A stretch of 64,000 nucleotides of DNA from Pictodentalium vernedei. Its lineage: Eukaryota; Mollusca; Scaphopoda; Dentaliida; Dentaliidae. Within the stretch, counting starts at the first letter, position 1, and each line of letters begins with the position of its first letter. A program made the position numbers and the translations under genes. Location of the stretch: NCBI GenBank assembly GCA_031216915.1, contig CM062289.1, positions 448,966,910 to 449,030,909 of the forward strand, in the 5' to 3' direction. Shown one piece after another: positions 42,120 to 53,877 of the stretch. The notes below the pieces were generated by a model. The model made no database searches and had not been told where the DNA came from. It saw only the letters and a list, made by a program, of their open reading frames with translations.

Positions 42120-45100
42120 ATAACTGCCATATCACACACTACATGAAAATGTACACTGACTTAGGCTGTGCATTGCACATGGTTAGTCACACTTTCTGGT
42201 TATAAAAAATTATAACTGCCATATCACACACTACATGAAAATGTACACTGACTTAGGCTGTGCATTGCACATGGTTAGTCACACTTTCTGGTTATAAAAA
42301 AATTATAACTGCCATATCACACACTACATGAAAATGTACACTGACTTAGGCTGTGCATTGCACATGGTTAGTCACACTTTCTGGTTATAAAAAATTATAA
42401 CTGCCATATCACACACTACATGAAAATGTACACTGACTTAGGCTGTGCATTGCACATGGTTAATCACACTTTCTGGTTATAAAAAATTATAACTGCCATA
42501 TCACACACTACATGAAAATATACACAGACTTAGGCTGTGCATTGCACATGGTTAGTCACACTTTCTGGTTATAAAAAATTATAACTGCCATATCACACAC
42601 TACATGAAAATGTACACTGGCTTAGGCTGTGCATTGCACATGGTTAGTCACACTTTCTGGTTATACAAAATTATAACTGCCATATCACACACTACATGAA
42701 AATGTACACTGACTTAGGCTGTGCATTGCAAATGGTTAGTCACACTTTCTGGTTATAAAAAAATAAAACTGCCATATCACACACTACATGAAAATGTACA
42801 CTGACTTAGGCTGTGCATTTCACATGGTTATTCACACTTTCTGGTTATAAAAAATTATAACTGCCATATCACACACTACATGAAAATGTACACTGACATA
42901 GGCTGTGCATTACACATGGTTAGTCACACTTTCTGGTTATAAAAAATTATAACTGCCATATCACACACTACATGAAAATGTACACAGACTTAGGCTGTGC
43001 ATTGCACATGGTTAGTCACACTTTCTGGTTATAAAAAATTATAACTGCCATATCACACACTACATGAAAATGTACACTGACTTAGTCTGTGCATTGCACA
43101 TGGTTAGTCACACTTTCTGGTTATAAAAAAATATAACTGCCATATCACACACTACATGAAAATGTACACTGACTTAGTCTGTGCATTGCACATGGTTAGT
43201 CACACTTTCTGGTTATAAAAATTATAACTGCCATATCACACACTACATGAAAATGTACACTGACTTAGGCTGTGCATTGCACATGGTTAGTCACACTTTC
43301 TGGTTATAAAAAATTATAACTGCCATATCACACACTACATGAAAATGTACACTGACATAGGCTGTGCATTACACATGGTTAGTCACACTTTCTGGTTATA
43401 AAAAATTATAACTGCCATATCACACACTACATGAAAATGTACACAGACTTAGGCTGTGCATTGCACATGGTTAGTCACACTTTCTGGTTATAAAAAATTA
43501 TAACTGCCATATCACACACTACATGAAAATGTACACTGACTTAGTCTGTGCATTGCACATGGTTAGTCACACTTTCTGGTTATAAAAAATTATAACTGCC
43601 ATATCACACACTACATGAAAATGTACACTGACTTAGGCTGTGCATTGCACATGGTTAGTCACACTTTCTGGTTATAAAAAATTATAACTGCCATATCACA
43701 CACTACATGAAAATGTACACAGACTTAGGCTGTGCATTGCACATGGTTAGTCACACTTTCTGGTTATAAAAAATTATAACTGCCATATCACACACTACAT
43801 GAAAATGTACACTGACTTAGGCTGTGCATTGCACATGGTTAGTCACACTTTCTGGTTATAAAAAATTATAACTGCCATATCAAACACTACATGAAAATGT
43901 ACACTGACTTAGGCTGTGCATTGCACATGGTTAGTCACACTTTCTGGTTATAAAAAAATATAACTGCCATATCACACACTACATGAAAATGTACACTGAC
44001 TTAGGCTGTGCATTGCAAATGGTTAGTCACACTTTCTGGTTATAAAAAATTATAACTGCCATATCACACACTACATGAAAATGTACACTGACTTAGGCTG
44101 TGCATTGCACATGGTTAATCACACTTTCTGGTTATAAAAAATTATAACTGCCATATCACACACTACATGAAAATATACACAGACTTAGGCTGTGCATTGC
44201 ACATGGTTAGTCACACTTTCTGGTTATAAAAAATTATAACTGCCATATCACACACTACATGAAAATGTACACTGACTTAGGCTGTGCATTGCACATGGTT
44301 AGTCACACTTTCTGGTTATAAAAAATTATAACTGCCATATCACACACTACATGAAAATGTACACTGACTTAGGCTGTGCATTGCACATGGTTAGTCACAC
44401 TTTCTGGTTATAAAAAATTATAACTGCCATATCACACACTACATGAAAATGTACACTGACTTAGGCTGTGCATTGCACATGGTTAGTCACACTTTCTGGT
44501 TATAAAAAATTATAACTGCCATATCACACACTACATGAAAATGTACACAGACTTAGGCTGTGCATTGCACATGGTTAGTCACACTTTCTGGTTATAAAAA
44601 ATTATAACTGCCATATCACACACTATATGAAAATGTACACTGACTTAGGCTGTGCATTGCACATGGTTAGTCACACTTTCTGGTTATAAAAAATTATAAC
44701 TGCCATATCACACACTACATGAAAATGTACACTGACTTAGGCTGTGCATTGCACATGGTTAGTCACACTTTCTGGTTATAAAAAATTATAACTGTCATAT
44801 CACACACTACATGAAAATGTACACTGACTTAGGCTGTGCATTGCACATGGTTAGTCACACTTTCTGGTTATAAAAAATTATAACTGCCATATCACACACT
44901 ACATGAAAATGTACACTGACTTAGGCTGTGCATTGCACATGGTTAGTCACACTTTCTGGTTATAAAAAAAATATAATGGCATATCACACACTACATGAAA
45001 ATGTACACTGACTTAGGCTGTGCATTGCACATGGTTAGTCACACTTTCTGGTTATAAAAGATTATAACTGCCATATCACACATTACATGAAAATGTACAC

Positions 45101-45858
45101 TGACTTAGGCTGTGCATTGCACATGGTTAGTCACACTTTCTGGTTATAAAAAATTATAACTGCCATATCACACACTACATGAAAATGTACACTGACTTAG
45201 GCTGTGCATTGCACATGGTTAGTCACACTTTCTGGTTATAAAAAATTATAACTGCCATATCACACACTACATGAAAATGTACACTGACTTAGGCTGTGCA
45301 TTGCACATGGTTAGTCACACTTTCTGGTTATAAAAAAATTATAACTGCCATATCACACACTACATGAAAATGTACACTGACTTAGGCTGTGCATTGCACA
45401 TGGTTAGTCACACTTTCTGGTTATAAAAAAATATAACTGCCATATCACACACTACATGAAAATGTACACTGACTTAGGCTGTGCATTGCACATGGTTAGT
45501 CACACTTTCTGGTTATAAAAGATTATAACTGCCATATCACACACTACATGAAAATGTACACTGACTTAGGCTGTGCATTGCACATGGTTAGTCACACTTT
45601 CTGGTTATAAAAAATTATAACTGCCATATCACACACTACATGAAAATGTACACTGACTTAGGCTGTGCATTGCACATGGTTAATCACACTTTCTGGTTAT
45701 AAAAAAATTATAACTGCCATATCACTCACTACATGAAAATGTACACTGACTTAGGCTGTGCATTGCACATGGTTAGTCACACCTTCTGGTTATAAAAAAA
45801 ATATAACTGCCATATCACACACTACATGAAAATGTACACTGACTTAGGCTGTAAAATG
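42070..45858 (+). repeat. Satellite, about 41 units of 92 bp
   Basis: Units GGTTAGTCACACTTTCTGGT...TGTGCATTGCACAT, very uniform, with A-run length changes and a few shared variants. Variants recur at multiples of the unit: GACATAGGCTGTGCATTACA at 42893 and 43352 (5 units), and TTAATCACAC with ATATACACAGAC at 42460 and 44115 (18 units). This indicates spread by multi-unit duplication. Each unit carries the near-palindrome TGTGCATTGCACA. No coding. Confidence 0.97.
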
Positions 45859-46283
45859 CACTGGGTTAATTGGTTACATGTTATCTGTTATGTTGGGTGT
45901 AGGATTCTTCAAGGAACTAATGGAAATACTTATACTGGATTGTAAAAAAATTTTCAAAGAAAATTCCAAAACAAAAAACATATTCTGTTTTCAATTAATA
46001 GCTTATTTAAAATGGAAATTCAATAAAGCATGAAATGACTTGTGTAATTTTAACATGAACAATTTGAAATGTCAGCTCTCTTTTGTTTTGTTTTGTTTTG
46101 TAAAAAGTGTTCTCTGAAACTTGAAAAAGTATCTTATGATTATTTATTATATGCTAAATGATAGATTATCGAAAAAAATTGTGGAAAGATAGAAATCATA
46201 TCCCCGATAATCCCCCACTGTGAAGATATAGAAATTTTCACTTTCACGGTATCAATCAAAATAGCGGCTTTCAAAGTACCACT
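45859..46283. other. AT-rich stretch right of the satellite
   Basis: No gene. TTTTGTTTTGTTTTGTTTTG microrepeat at about 46083. Confidence 0.45.
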
Positions 46284-46640
46284 TCTAGGTGAATACGAGT
46301 CAAATTATCGCTGGAAATGATCAATTTGTTTTAGAAACATATAATGAGAAGAAAAATCTAGTGTTTTTGAGTGGATACCGATCATTTCCAGCAATAATTC
46401 AACAAATATTCACCTTGCATTGATGCATGAAACCCACCAGCTGAACCAGATTGAAGGATGCTACCTGTTCCGATTATCGATCAAATCACTTCTGCGTATC
46501 AATGCGCATCAGTTGTTTACTTTCATGCATCAATTCAAGGTTGGAACGAGTGGAATTATTGAACGGAATGCTCAGATTCTTATAAAAAAAAATCTAGTGG
46601 TTTTGAGTGGATACTGAAAATTATCTTACTCATGACCGAG
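46284..46640. repeat. Foldback structure with direct and inverted arms
   Basis: Inverted: ATTATCGCTGGAAATGATCA (46307) against GATCATTTCCAGCAATAATT (46380); ACCTTGCATTGATGCATGAAA (46411) against TTTCATGCATCAATTCAAGGT. Direct: AAAAATCTAGTG..TTTTGAGTGGATAC at about 46354 and 46588. Confidence 0.6.
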
Positions 46641-46737
46641 ACAAATGGTTATTTTTGCTCGTGCAAGCGTTCGTGAAGAATAAACATATGTCTCAGTTAC
46701 TCATGAGATAATTTTCGTGACCGAGACAAATGGTTAT

Positions 46738-46859
46738 TTTCGACGAGATGGTTCCGACAGGTCACATGATATGGTTTTGTTGAAATTTTTTGAAAAATTT
46801 TAAAAAATGATATTTAAAATAATAAATGCTGATATCGTCTGCGTTGGGTAAAGGGTTAA
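46738..46859. mobile_element. Right half of a subfamily A MITE
   Basis: From CAGGTCACATGATATGG to GCGTTGGGTAAAGGGTTAA (TTAA 46856-46859). The left half is missing. Confidence 0.8.
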
Positions 46860-47019
46860 CCAGATTTCTCTCTGTGAACTGAATAGACTTTTTCACCAAT
46901 TTTCTATTGTGTGAAATTTTCCTGATCTTTTCACTAAATCTAGTCATGGCTGCTTCACAGCAGCCATGACTAGATTTGATGAAAAATAATTTAAAATTAC
47001 TCAGCAGGTTAAGGGTTAA
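46856..47019. mobile_element. TTAA-flanked palindromic MITE sharing its left TTAA
   Basis: TTAA at 46856-46859 and 47016-47019. Inverted core CTAGTCATGGCTGCT / AGCAGCCATGACTAG at about 46940-46975. It sits directly against the MITE on its left, using the same TTAA. Confidence 0.55.
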
Positions 47020-47823
47020 TGAATTATAACAATGTAGACGAAGTGAACAGAGTAATTTTTGTTACAAAAAAATTATTGTTATCCCACAGTACACGATCAC
47101 AAAATCCTACACATTTTGACCAACCTGGGCGAAGAAATTACAGAATTTATCTTACAATATGTATGTATTGCATCTGCAGTTACTTGAATGCATTGAATCC
47201 TCAATATAAGTGTTACTTATTTATGAGTTGTTTACAATACTATTTACAGTGGCATAGATAGCCTTACACTGGCGGAGGGGCAAGCCCAAAATTTTTCGAC
47301 AGATCGAAAATTTTCCGACAGTGTAACAACAACAAAAATCCAAACAAACAGAAAGAATCTGTTGTTTACTGCAAATGTACTGAAAATTGGTCTTTTTTAC
47401 CCCAAATTTACCCAAAATGGCATGTTTTTATCCCCAAAGCCAGCATTTTAATGTTATTAGGCATAAATTCGCCTAGAAATGGTCCCAAAAAATTTCCGAC
47501 AAAACTTCTGGTGCCCCCCCCCCGCCCCCCCCCCCTTTATCTACGCCACTGACTATTTATAGAACATTAATGTTTTCGAGAGACTTTTGCTAGAGACCAT
47601 GTACATTTCTGTTTAGGAACAGCAAAAATTCTTCTCAAAAGTATAAACATTATATTATAGAACCGCAATACATTCATGTTTCCATATCTTAATTGGTGGA
47701 AACATTCAAGTTGAAACAAGACGCTGTTCACGAGTGCAAAACCGAAATCTGAAACTAAAAGGTTTTATCAAGTTATTGACACTACAGTCAGGGGGGCGGG
47801 GGGGGGGGGGGGGGAAGGGGGCG
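47020..47823. other. Non-coding with C and G tracts
   Basis: No gene recognised. C-rich tract at about 47513-47535, G-rich tract at about 47789-47820. Confidence 0.5.
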
Positions 47824-48189
47824 ACTAAAAATTGGCAATATGTGACGTCCTATTTTTTATTCGGCTCCTTTTTCACCCACCCACGCACTACGTGCAAACT
47901 TTCTACTACCGTTCTCAGACACCCACCCCCAACTCTCCCATTAATATCCAAAATAAACTTATAAACTGAGTAGGCACAGCTGTCTTTAGGGGGTTTTCAT
48001 AATGTTACTAAAAATTTGCAATATGTGACGTCCTATTTTTTATTCGGCTCCTTTTTCACCCACCCACCCACTACATGCAAACTTTCTACTACCGTTCTCA
48101 GACACCCACCCCCACTCTCCCATTAAAATCCAAAATAAACTTATAAACTGAGTAGGCACAGCTGTCTTTAGGGGGTTTTCATAATGTTC
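47824..48189. repeat. 183-bp tandem duplication
   Basis: Copies start at 47824 and 48007 (ACTAAAAATT-GCAATATGTG) and differ at few positions, so the event is recent. Confidence 0.92.
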
Positions 48190-48439
48190 TTAGCCCTTTA
48201 CCTAACGTAACGGCCCAAACCGGCCAGCGCTATTCTAAAAAATCGCCAATTAATTTTTATTATTTTTTCATTTTTTGTTTAAAAAACATAGGTTATGACC
48301 CCTCAGTGGAACGAGCTCGTCGAGCTTGTTCCAATGAGGGGTCATAACCTATGTTTTTGAGGAAAAAAATGAAAAAAATTAGTTATTCGATCATTTTTTG
48401 GCAAGTGTCGTCTGCTTTTCATGTTAGGTAAAGGGTTAA
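48190..48439. mobile_element. piggyBac-like palindromic MITE, subfamily B, with empty-site paralogue
   Basis: The body from 48194 to 48435 has TTAG (decayed TTAA) on the left and TTAA on the right. Ends CCCTTTACCTAACG and TTAGGTAAAGGG. The same host repeat at 9110-9113 has a single TTAA and no MITE. Confidence 0.95.
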
Positions 48440-48860
48440 ACTGGTACCACCAATTTAAACCTCTGTGGGCTGCTGTGAGCCCCAATCTACAAATGACAAG
48501 CTGTTCATTATCAGGCTTGGCCAGAGCAGGTGTACATATACGGGAACAAATTTTCATTCGAATTGTTCCCAAAATATTGTCTACACATTTTCTACATTTC
48601 GAACAAGACACCCACCCCCTACTAACGTGTGACATTTTCCCAGTTTAAGCCCAATATTCTCACATATAAAGCCTCCTGATGTTGTATTTATGTTAAGGTT
48701 TCAAACACAAATGATGGTATATATTAGCTGATATATTGATATATTTTTAAAAAAATCAAAAAATTGCACAAGTTGGAAATGCACATTTTTGGCGCACTCA
48801 AGAGACCCACCCACCCCCACGTCACGTCTTGCAAATTTTTGGTGGCCTCCCCCTGCTACA
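48440..48860 (+). repeat. Dispersed repeat, copy 2 (partner at 9060)
   Basis: Continues the homology to 9114-9690 after the MITE. Lacks about 110 bp present in copy 1 near 9220-9340. Confidence 0.85.
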
Positions 48861-48892
48861 GTCGAGAATTATAAGAGAATTCTGTCATCACC

Positions 48893-49195
48893 ATCATGTT
48901 TATTATGTCCCCAACTTGAAAAGTCATAGGGATATCTAGTGGAGATCTCCGTTTGTCTGTCCGTTCATCTGTCCATCCATACCAACATTTTCCCTTGTAT
49001 CTCAGCCACTGTTACTCCGATTTGAATGATATTTGGTGTTGTGATAGAGCATCAAGGGGAAAGATACCTGTGTAGAGTGAGTTTCTTCCACACTTTTTTT
49101 CCAGAGTTATGGCCCTTTTTCACTCTTTCGACTTGAAACATTTTTGGCTGGTCGGGGGCATTGGCATACGGTTTGCGTTGCCCTTCTTGTTTACA
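48893..49195 (+). mobile_element. Helitron-like repeat with GTCTGTCCG head
   Basis: TTTATTATGTCCCCAAC, then GTTTGTCTGTCCGTTCATC, the phrase TATCTCAGCCACTGTTACTC, and a tail GGTCGGGGGCATTGGC...GCCCTTCTTG. One unit only. Confidence 0.55.
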
Positions 49196-49544
49196 AAATG
49201 TTGTTTCTGAGTCTCGTTATTGTTTCTTAGAATATATCTTGACACGTGTTGGCATTAGAAACAAGGGCTCAACTCTGATACAACATTTTGTACATGAACA
49301 CAATGGCGATAATATATATGTAGGGTCATCAAAACACTTTAATGATACTTTTGTATGTCTTATGACGTACAAAATCAAACAGCACGTTGATACTTGGTGA
49401 TCATTTGTTTTGTTATTATTTTTCCATTTTTTTTTAAAGTTTTAACCCCAATTCCTATTTTCTCCCGAAAAGTGCCCAGTGATAACCGTTTAGCCAAATG
49501 TTAATGCCCTTAAAATACTAACATAATCCTGCTGTCAAGACTTC
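49196..49544. other. Non-coding stretch, nothing recognised
   Basis: Short open frame at 49161-49400 without any recognisable domain. Confidence 0.4.
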
Positions 49545-49793
49545 TTAACTGGTAGAGTGCTAAATTATTTTTGGTCATCAAAATTTGTCGACATGTCTTT
49601 GCCTTGTTACAATTTATGGGAGAGTGCCAATAGGCACTCTCCATAAATTGTAACAAGGCAAATCCTTAAAGGCTAAATAATTTCACTTCAAGGATAATAT
49701 GAAGTACATCCACTGAATATGAAGCCTTTAACATGGGGTACCTGTACTTCAGATTAAAGCCCAAATATGGGCTTCCAGCACTCTACCAGTTAA
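49545..49793. mobile_element. TTAA MITE, CTGGTAGAGTGCTG family, copy 1
   Basis: TTAA at 49545-49548 and 49790-49793. Inverted ends CTGGTAGAGTGCT / AGCACTCTACCAG. Palindrome TTGCCTTGTTACAATTTATG and inverse around 49600-49665. Confidence 0.92.
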
Positions 49794-49996
49794 CTGGCTG
49801 AGTGCCAGAAGCCACTATCAGGCTTTTCAAAAATGAGAATCCAACACTTTCCTTGCCTATATTTCATATTTCGTCAAACACAAATAATGTTTTGTTTATA
49901 TAAATTTGTTTTATTACAAATTATTGGAGAGTGCCTGTGCAAGTTTTGAATAACAAATTCAGACCACCAAAAATAATCTAGCCCTCAACCAGTTAA
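49790..49996. mobile_element. TTAA MITE of the same family, diverged, sharing the TTAA
   Basis: Begins at the TTAA that closes the previous copy (TTAACTGGCTGAGTGCCAG) and ends ATAATCTAGCCCTCAACCAGTTAA at 49996. Two family members lie end to end on one TTAA. Confidence 0.7.
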
Positions 49997-50290
49997 TCAC
50001 TAATGTGAAAAATATCTTGTTATTTGTACTTTCCGACGTTTGATGTTGCATGTTGAAAAACGTTGAAAAAACTGAATTCCCAGTGACGTTTGAATGTCAG
50101 GATAATTAAAGTCTCCAAGGGTTAAAAGGGTCTGAAAATAGTTCTGAAATTCAAGCACTCCTAACTTTTTATCTAATGTAATTATCATATCCAGGCAGCA
50201 CTATCACAAAAAACTCGATTCAGATATTAATATTTTTAAAAACATTTTGGACGCCAAAACCTAGCTTATGACCCGTTATTTGAACTGGAC

Positions 50291-50770
50291 CTACATTACA
50301 GGACCCCCATGGGAACCCTGAAGCAGTGCTTGTATTCTGTGGTAAATAAGCTCTGTTTTCCTGGTCAAATAAGACCTGGTAATCAATGCCTGGAGTAGAA
50401 ATCCCCTAAAATGAGCAAATAGGTATAAATGATTGGCTGTACTTGACTTTATCTCCATCTTGTTGTCATGAGTAGCCATTGTGCAGAATTATGTGACCTT
50501 GAGCACCAATAATTTTGGAGGCAAAAATTACAAATTTTTTATTTTTTTTTTTAGGAAATTTGTTTCATCACTGGGGATGTCAAGTAAAGCCTCAAGCACT
50601 TCCACCCTTTTTGGCAATCCCGATAAGTGGAGCAGTGCTTGTTTACTATGGTAAACAAGTTCTGCTCTACTCATAAAATAGGATCCAGCAACCAACATTG
50701 ATGTTGGAAGTCCTCTGAAGAGGGCATCATTAAATGAACCTCTGGGCACTGGCTAAGATTGACTTCATGC
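50291..50770. repeat. Two copies of a degenerate dispersed repeat
   Basis: Copies at about 50291-50510 and 50528-50770 share GCAGTGCTTGT..TATGGTAAA and CATGTT-type ends. Further members at about 51345-51530 and 55257-55400 (GGAGCAGTGCTTCTTTACTA). Class unknown. Confidence 0.6.
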
Positions 50771-50807
50771 CCATGTTGGGCTTATTGGATATATATAACA
50801 ATAGATG

Positions 50808-51186
50808 CTGACTGTTCGGGGATGTTACGGTAACCGGATTGCATCAGATCACCGAAGTTAAGCAACGTCGAGCCCAGTTAGTCCTTGGATGGGTGGCCGT
50901 CTGAGTGATTGATTCGGACTCATGCGTTGTGTCCATGGGCAATGCACTTCACCCCGATTGTCCACATGGGGGCGCAATGACGCTGTGTACTTAGGCGCAC
51001 TACACGTCGATGGTGTGCATGTCTTCAACCAGTCAGCCTATGCTGCAGTGTGGAGTTACAATGTTGGGGGGCTGGCAGCTGCTCATCGTTACTCGTGGTT
51101 CTCTACAGGTACTCCGGCTTCCTCCACCCCTAAAACTGTCACCGACACGATATGACGTTGGCTGTTAATGTATCGTTAAACCCTAA

Positions 51187-51245
<59 letters not shown>

Positions 51246-51247
51246 AT
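50808..51247 (+). mobile_element. Complete SINE with 5S rRNA-derived head
   Basis: Perfect 12-bp target duplication ATGCTGACTGTT (50805-50816, 51246-51257). Head TCAGATCACCGAAGTTAAGC and TTGGATGGGTGGCC, then GTCCATGGGCAATGCACTTC, CTCCGGCTTCCTCCACCCC, and a long (AAAT)n tail from 51184. The best preserved member in the window. Confidence 0.95.
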
Positions 51248-51531
51248 GCTGACTGTTACATTAAACATCCAAAAAAGAAAGGAAAAAAGCATTTCCACAG
51301 AATCATACACATACCTCGTCCCGAGAAGCTTGGAAATAGATTATCTGAAACTTTACTTGTGCTTTGCAAGCTTTCTTTAGAATTTGAGCACCAGTGGGAA
51401 CCCTAGGAATTGGCGTATACTTTTTTACTATGTTAAATGCTTTTTTACTATGTTAAACAAATTTGGCTTTACAGGTTTGGTATAAACGATTGGCTAAACT
51501 TGACTTCATCCCAATGTTGCAGTCATGATAT

Positions 51532-51988
51532 AGCGTATTTACTCTATGTATTGGGACAGCTAAAAATAATTATTTTCACAGGTGTCCCAATTCTTAGAAA
51601 ATGGGAAAAGAACACAGCCTGGTCTTGATTTGATGCTAAATAAAGTTGTGTGTGATTCATTTTCCATCACTATATACAAAAATCGACGTCCAATTGTTTT
51701 TATATTTTCATTTTTTGCTTCCCAAACATAGCTTATGATCCCTCATTGGAACGAGCGCATTGCGCTCGTTCCAATGAGGGATCATAAGCTATGTTTTGGA
51801 AGCAAAAAATGAAAATTTTTAGTTACTCAAGAATTTTTTTTATGAGTGTTGTCTGCTACTAGCGACGGGTCAACTGGAAACAAATCTCCTGAATGTCCCA
51901 AACTTTAGAGCATAAAAAAATATAGTTTTCTGGAAAAAATGTGTGTCCCAAATCATAGAGTGTCCCAATACATAGAGTAAATACGGTA
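51532..51988. mobile_element. MITE with GTATTTACTCTATGTATTGG ends, containing another MITE
   Basis: Left end AGCGTATTTACTCTATGTAT and right end (complement) ACCGTATTTACTCTATGTAT, with TA at both borders. A decayed subfamily B MITE (about 51665-51875) lies inside. A right-end fragment of the family occurs at 10082-10135. Confidence 0.78.
51665..51875. mobile_element. Decayed subfamily B MITE, nested
   Basis: The central palindrome CATAGCTTATGATCCCTCAT and inverse around GAGCGCATTGCGCTC is intact; TTAA and outer ends are lost. Confidence 0.75.
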
Positions 51989-52010
51989 GCCAACGATGCT
52001 GAAAATGACC

Positions 52011-52261
52011 TTAACCCTCTAACCAGTGTAACAGCCAAAACTGTCCAGCGCTATTCACAAAATCACCATCGAATTTTCATTATTTTTTTCACTTTTTGTC
52101 TCAAAAACACAGCTTATGACTACTCATTGGAACGAGCTCAATAAGCTCGCTCCAATGAGCGGGTTATAAGCTATGTTTTTGAAGCAGAAAATACAAAAAA
52201 TTAGTTATTGAAGAATTTTATATGTAAGTGTCATCTTCATTTCATTTAGATAAAGGGTTAA
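52011..52261. mobile_element. piggyBac-like MITE, subfamily B
   Basis: TTAA at 52011-52014 and 52258-52261. Ends CCCTCTAACCAGTGTAACAG and TTTAGATAAAGGG. Diverged central palindrome. Confidence 0.82.
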
Positions 52262-52645
52262 TCACTAATATATAAGTTAAATACAGGATTTGAGTTTTAT
52301 TGTTTGAGTAGAGATACCAATCTTTGTGTTTTGATGAAGCTATGCCCTGCATGAATTGTTCCATTTGTTTGCTGTGTTCTGTTGTAGAAGAAGAACAACA
52401 TATTTGTGTATCATTGTTTTTGCTTCTGCTTTAGTCCCGTGATTTTTTTCTTGAATATAACCAAACTACAATATTTCCAATATTATTTATATTTAAATTT
52501 TCTTGTTAATATGAACAAACTTGCAGATAAATTTGCATTTTTTGGCCATCTGTCATAATGACAGTTACCAACCATTTTGTAGCTGTCATCTCAAATATTG
52601 TATCTGTCATTGGGATTAAGAACCAACACTGTGGTGTACGAGTAC
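52262..52645. other. Non-coding stretch, nothing recognised
   Basis: AT-rich; no frame or repeat border seen. Confidence 0.4.
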
Positions 52646-52716
52646 TTAACCTTCTGCACTCAGGTGTCAAAATGGCAAAGTCTGCAGCAGAAAATATTTT
52701 CTAGAATAGTACTTAA
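52646..52716. repeat. 67-bp tandem duplication of a MITE end
   Basis: TTAACCTTCTGCACTCAGG at 52646 repeats as TTAACCCTCTGCAGTCAG at 52713, the start of the compound element. Confidence 0.75.
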
Positions 52717-53173
52717 CCCTCTGCAGTCAGATGTCAAAATGGCAAAGTCTTCAGCAGGAAATATTTCCCATAATGCAGTTTTATATTTAACCAAATATAC
52801 CTTGTTTGACAGAGCTCAGTGAGCTCTGTCAAACCTGTTATAATTGGTTAAATTTGTGGTTAACCCTTTACCTAACATGAAAAGCAGACGACACTTGCAA
52901 AAAAAATTCTTGAATAACTTTTTTTTTTCATTTTTTGTCTCAAAAACATAGGTTATGACCCCTCATTGGAACGAGCTCGTCGAGCTCGTTCCAATGAGGG
53001 GTCATAACCTATGTTTTTGAGAAAAAAATGAAAATATAATGAAAATTAAATGGCGATTTTTGAGAATAGCGGTGGCCGGTTTGGGACGTTACGTTAGGTA
53101 AAGGGTTAAACAAGAGAAAAACAGAGTGATTGGAGAAAATTATGATGCACTACAAGTATTATTTAGGGGTTAA
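52713..53173. mobile_element. Compound TTAA element carrying a subfamily B MITE, copy 1
   Basis: Outer TTAA at 52713-52716 and 53170-53173. Inner palindrome TTTGACAGAGCTCAGTGAGC around 52805-52835. A complete subfamily B MITE with its own TTAA lies at 52860-53109. The same arrangement recurs at 53878-54354. Confidence 0.82.
52860..53109. mobile_element. piggyBac-like MITE, subfamily B, nested
   Basis: TTAA at both ends; perfect central palindrome around GAGCTCGTCGAGCTC; reads in the opposite orientation to the copy at 48190. Confidence 0.92.
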
Positions 53174-53309
53174 CACAATGACAAACATAAAACTATTTTT
53201 GCATAGGTTTTTGAAGCAACATAAGTAGATTGTGAAGGAATATTTTTGGGTCCATCTATCACCATAAAAGAGTGCATGTTTCTCAAATTCAGCCTATCAC
53301 TTTCTATTC

Positions 53310-53854
53310 TTAACCCTTTACCCAACTCACAAGATACCAAAATTTATTATTTTTATTATTATTGGTCTGGGAGTGCGGTGGCTCAGTGGTTACAGAATTG
53401 AACTTCAAACCGAAAGGTCCACAGTCCGATCCCCACCAGGTGTAACTGCATTGTATCCAAGGGCAAAGCACTTCATCCTGAGTGCCAGTGTGGGGGCAGA
53501 GTAGTGCTGTATAGCAAGGCGTACTATTGCTTAGTGGTTCTCTGTCTGTACACCGACCTCCTCCCCCTTAAATACTGACCGACACAAGGTGACCCTGGCT
53601 GTCGAAGGTGTCACTAAACCCCAGTAAATAAATAAGTAAATATATAATTATTGTTTTTTAATTTTAAATTTTGTTTAAATATGTCAACAAAACTATGCCA
53701 TGTGACATCTCATTGGAACAAACTCCATGAGCTCATTCCAATGAGGGAGTCACATAATATAATTTTGTTGCAATTTTTCGAAAAATATTTTTTTAACTGC
53801 TCAATTTGTACATTACGTCGGCGGTTGCAGCTGATTCCATAGGTAAAGGGTTAA
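53310..53854. mobile_element. Subfamily A MITE interrupted by a tRNA-SINE
   Basis: TTAA at 53310-53313 and 53851-53854. The MITE left arm stops near 53370 and resumes near 53650. Confidence 0.85.
53370..53648 (+). mobile_element. SINE with tRNA-like head
   Basis: Box A-like GTGGCTCAGTGGTTACAG and box B-like GGTCCACAGTCCGATCCCC, then the shared body GGGCAAAGCACTTCATCC and tail CCAGTAAATAAATAAGTAAA. Flanked by TTATTATTG / ATAATTATTG. Inserted in the MITE. Confidence 0.85.
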
Positions 53855-53877
53855 ATTCCAAAGTTGAATTCTATCAC

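Noticed and set aside
42070..45858. CRISPR array
   Set aside because: Units are contiguous 92-bp repeats with no unique spacers, in a eukaryotic context.
49161..49400. 79-residue plus frame with CPSCLQNVVSESRYC
   Set aside because: The Cys pair is isolated, the frame starts inside a Helitron-like tail and nothing supports a gene.
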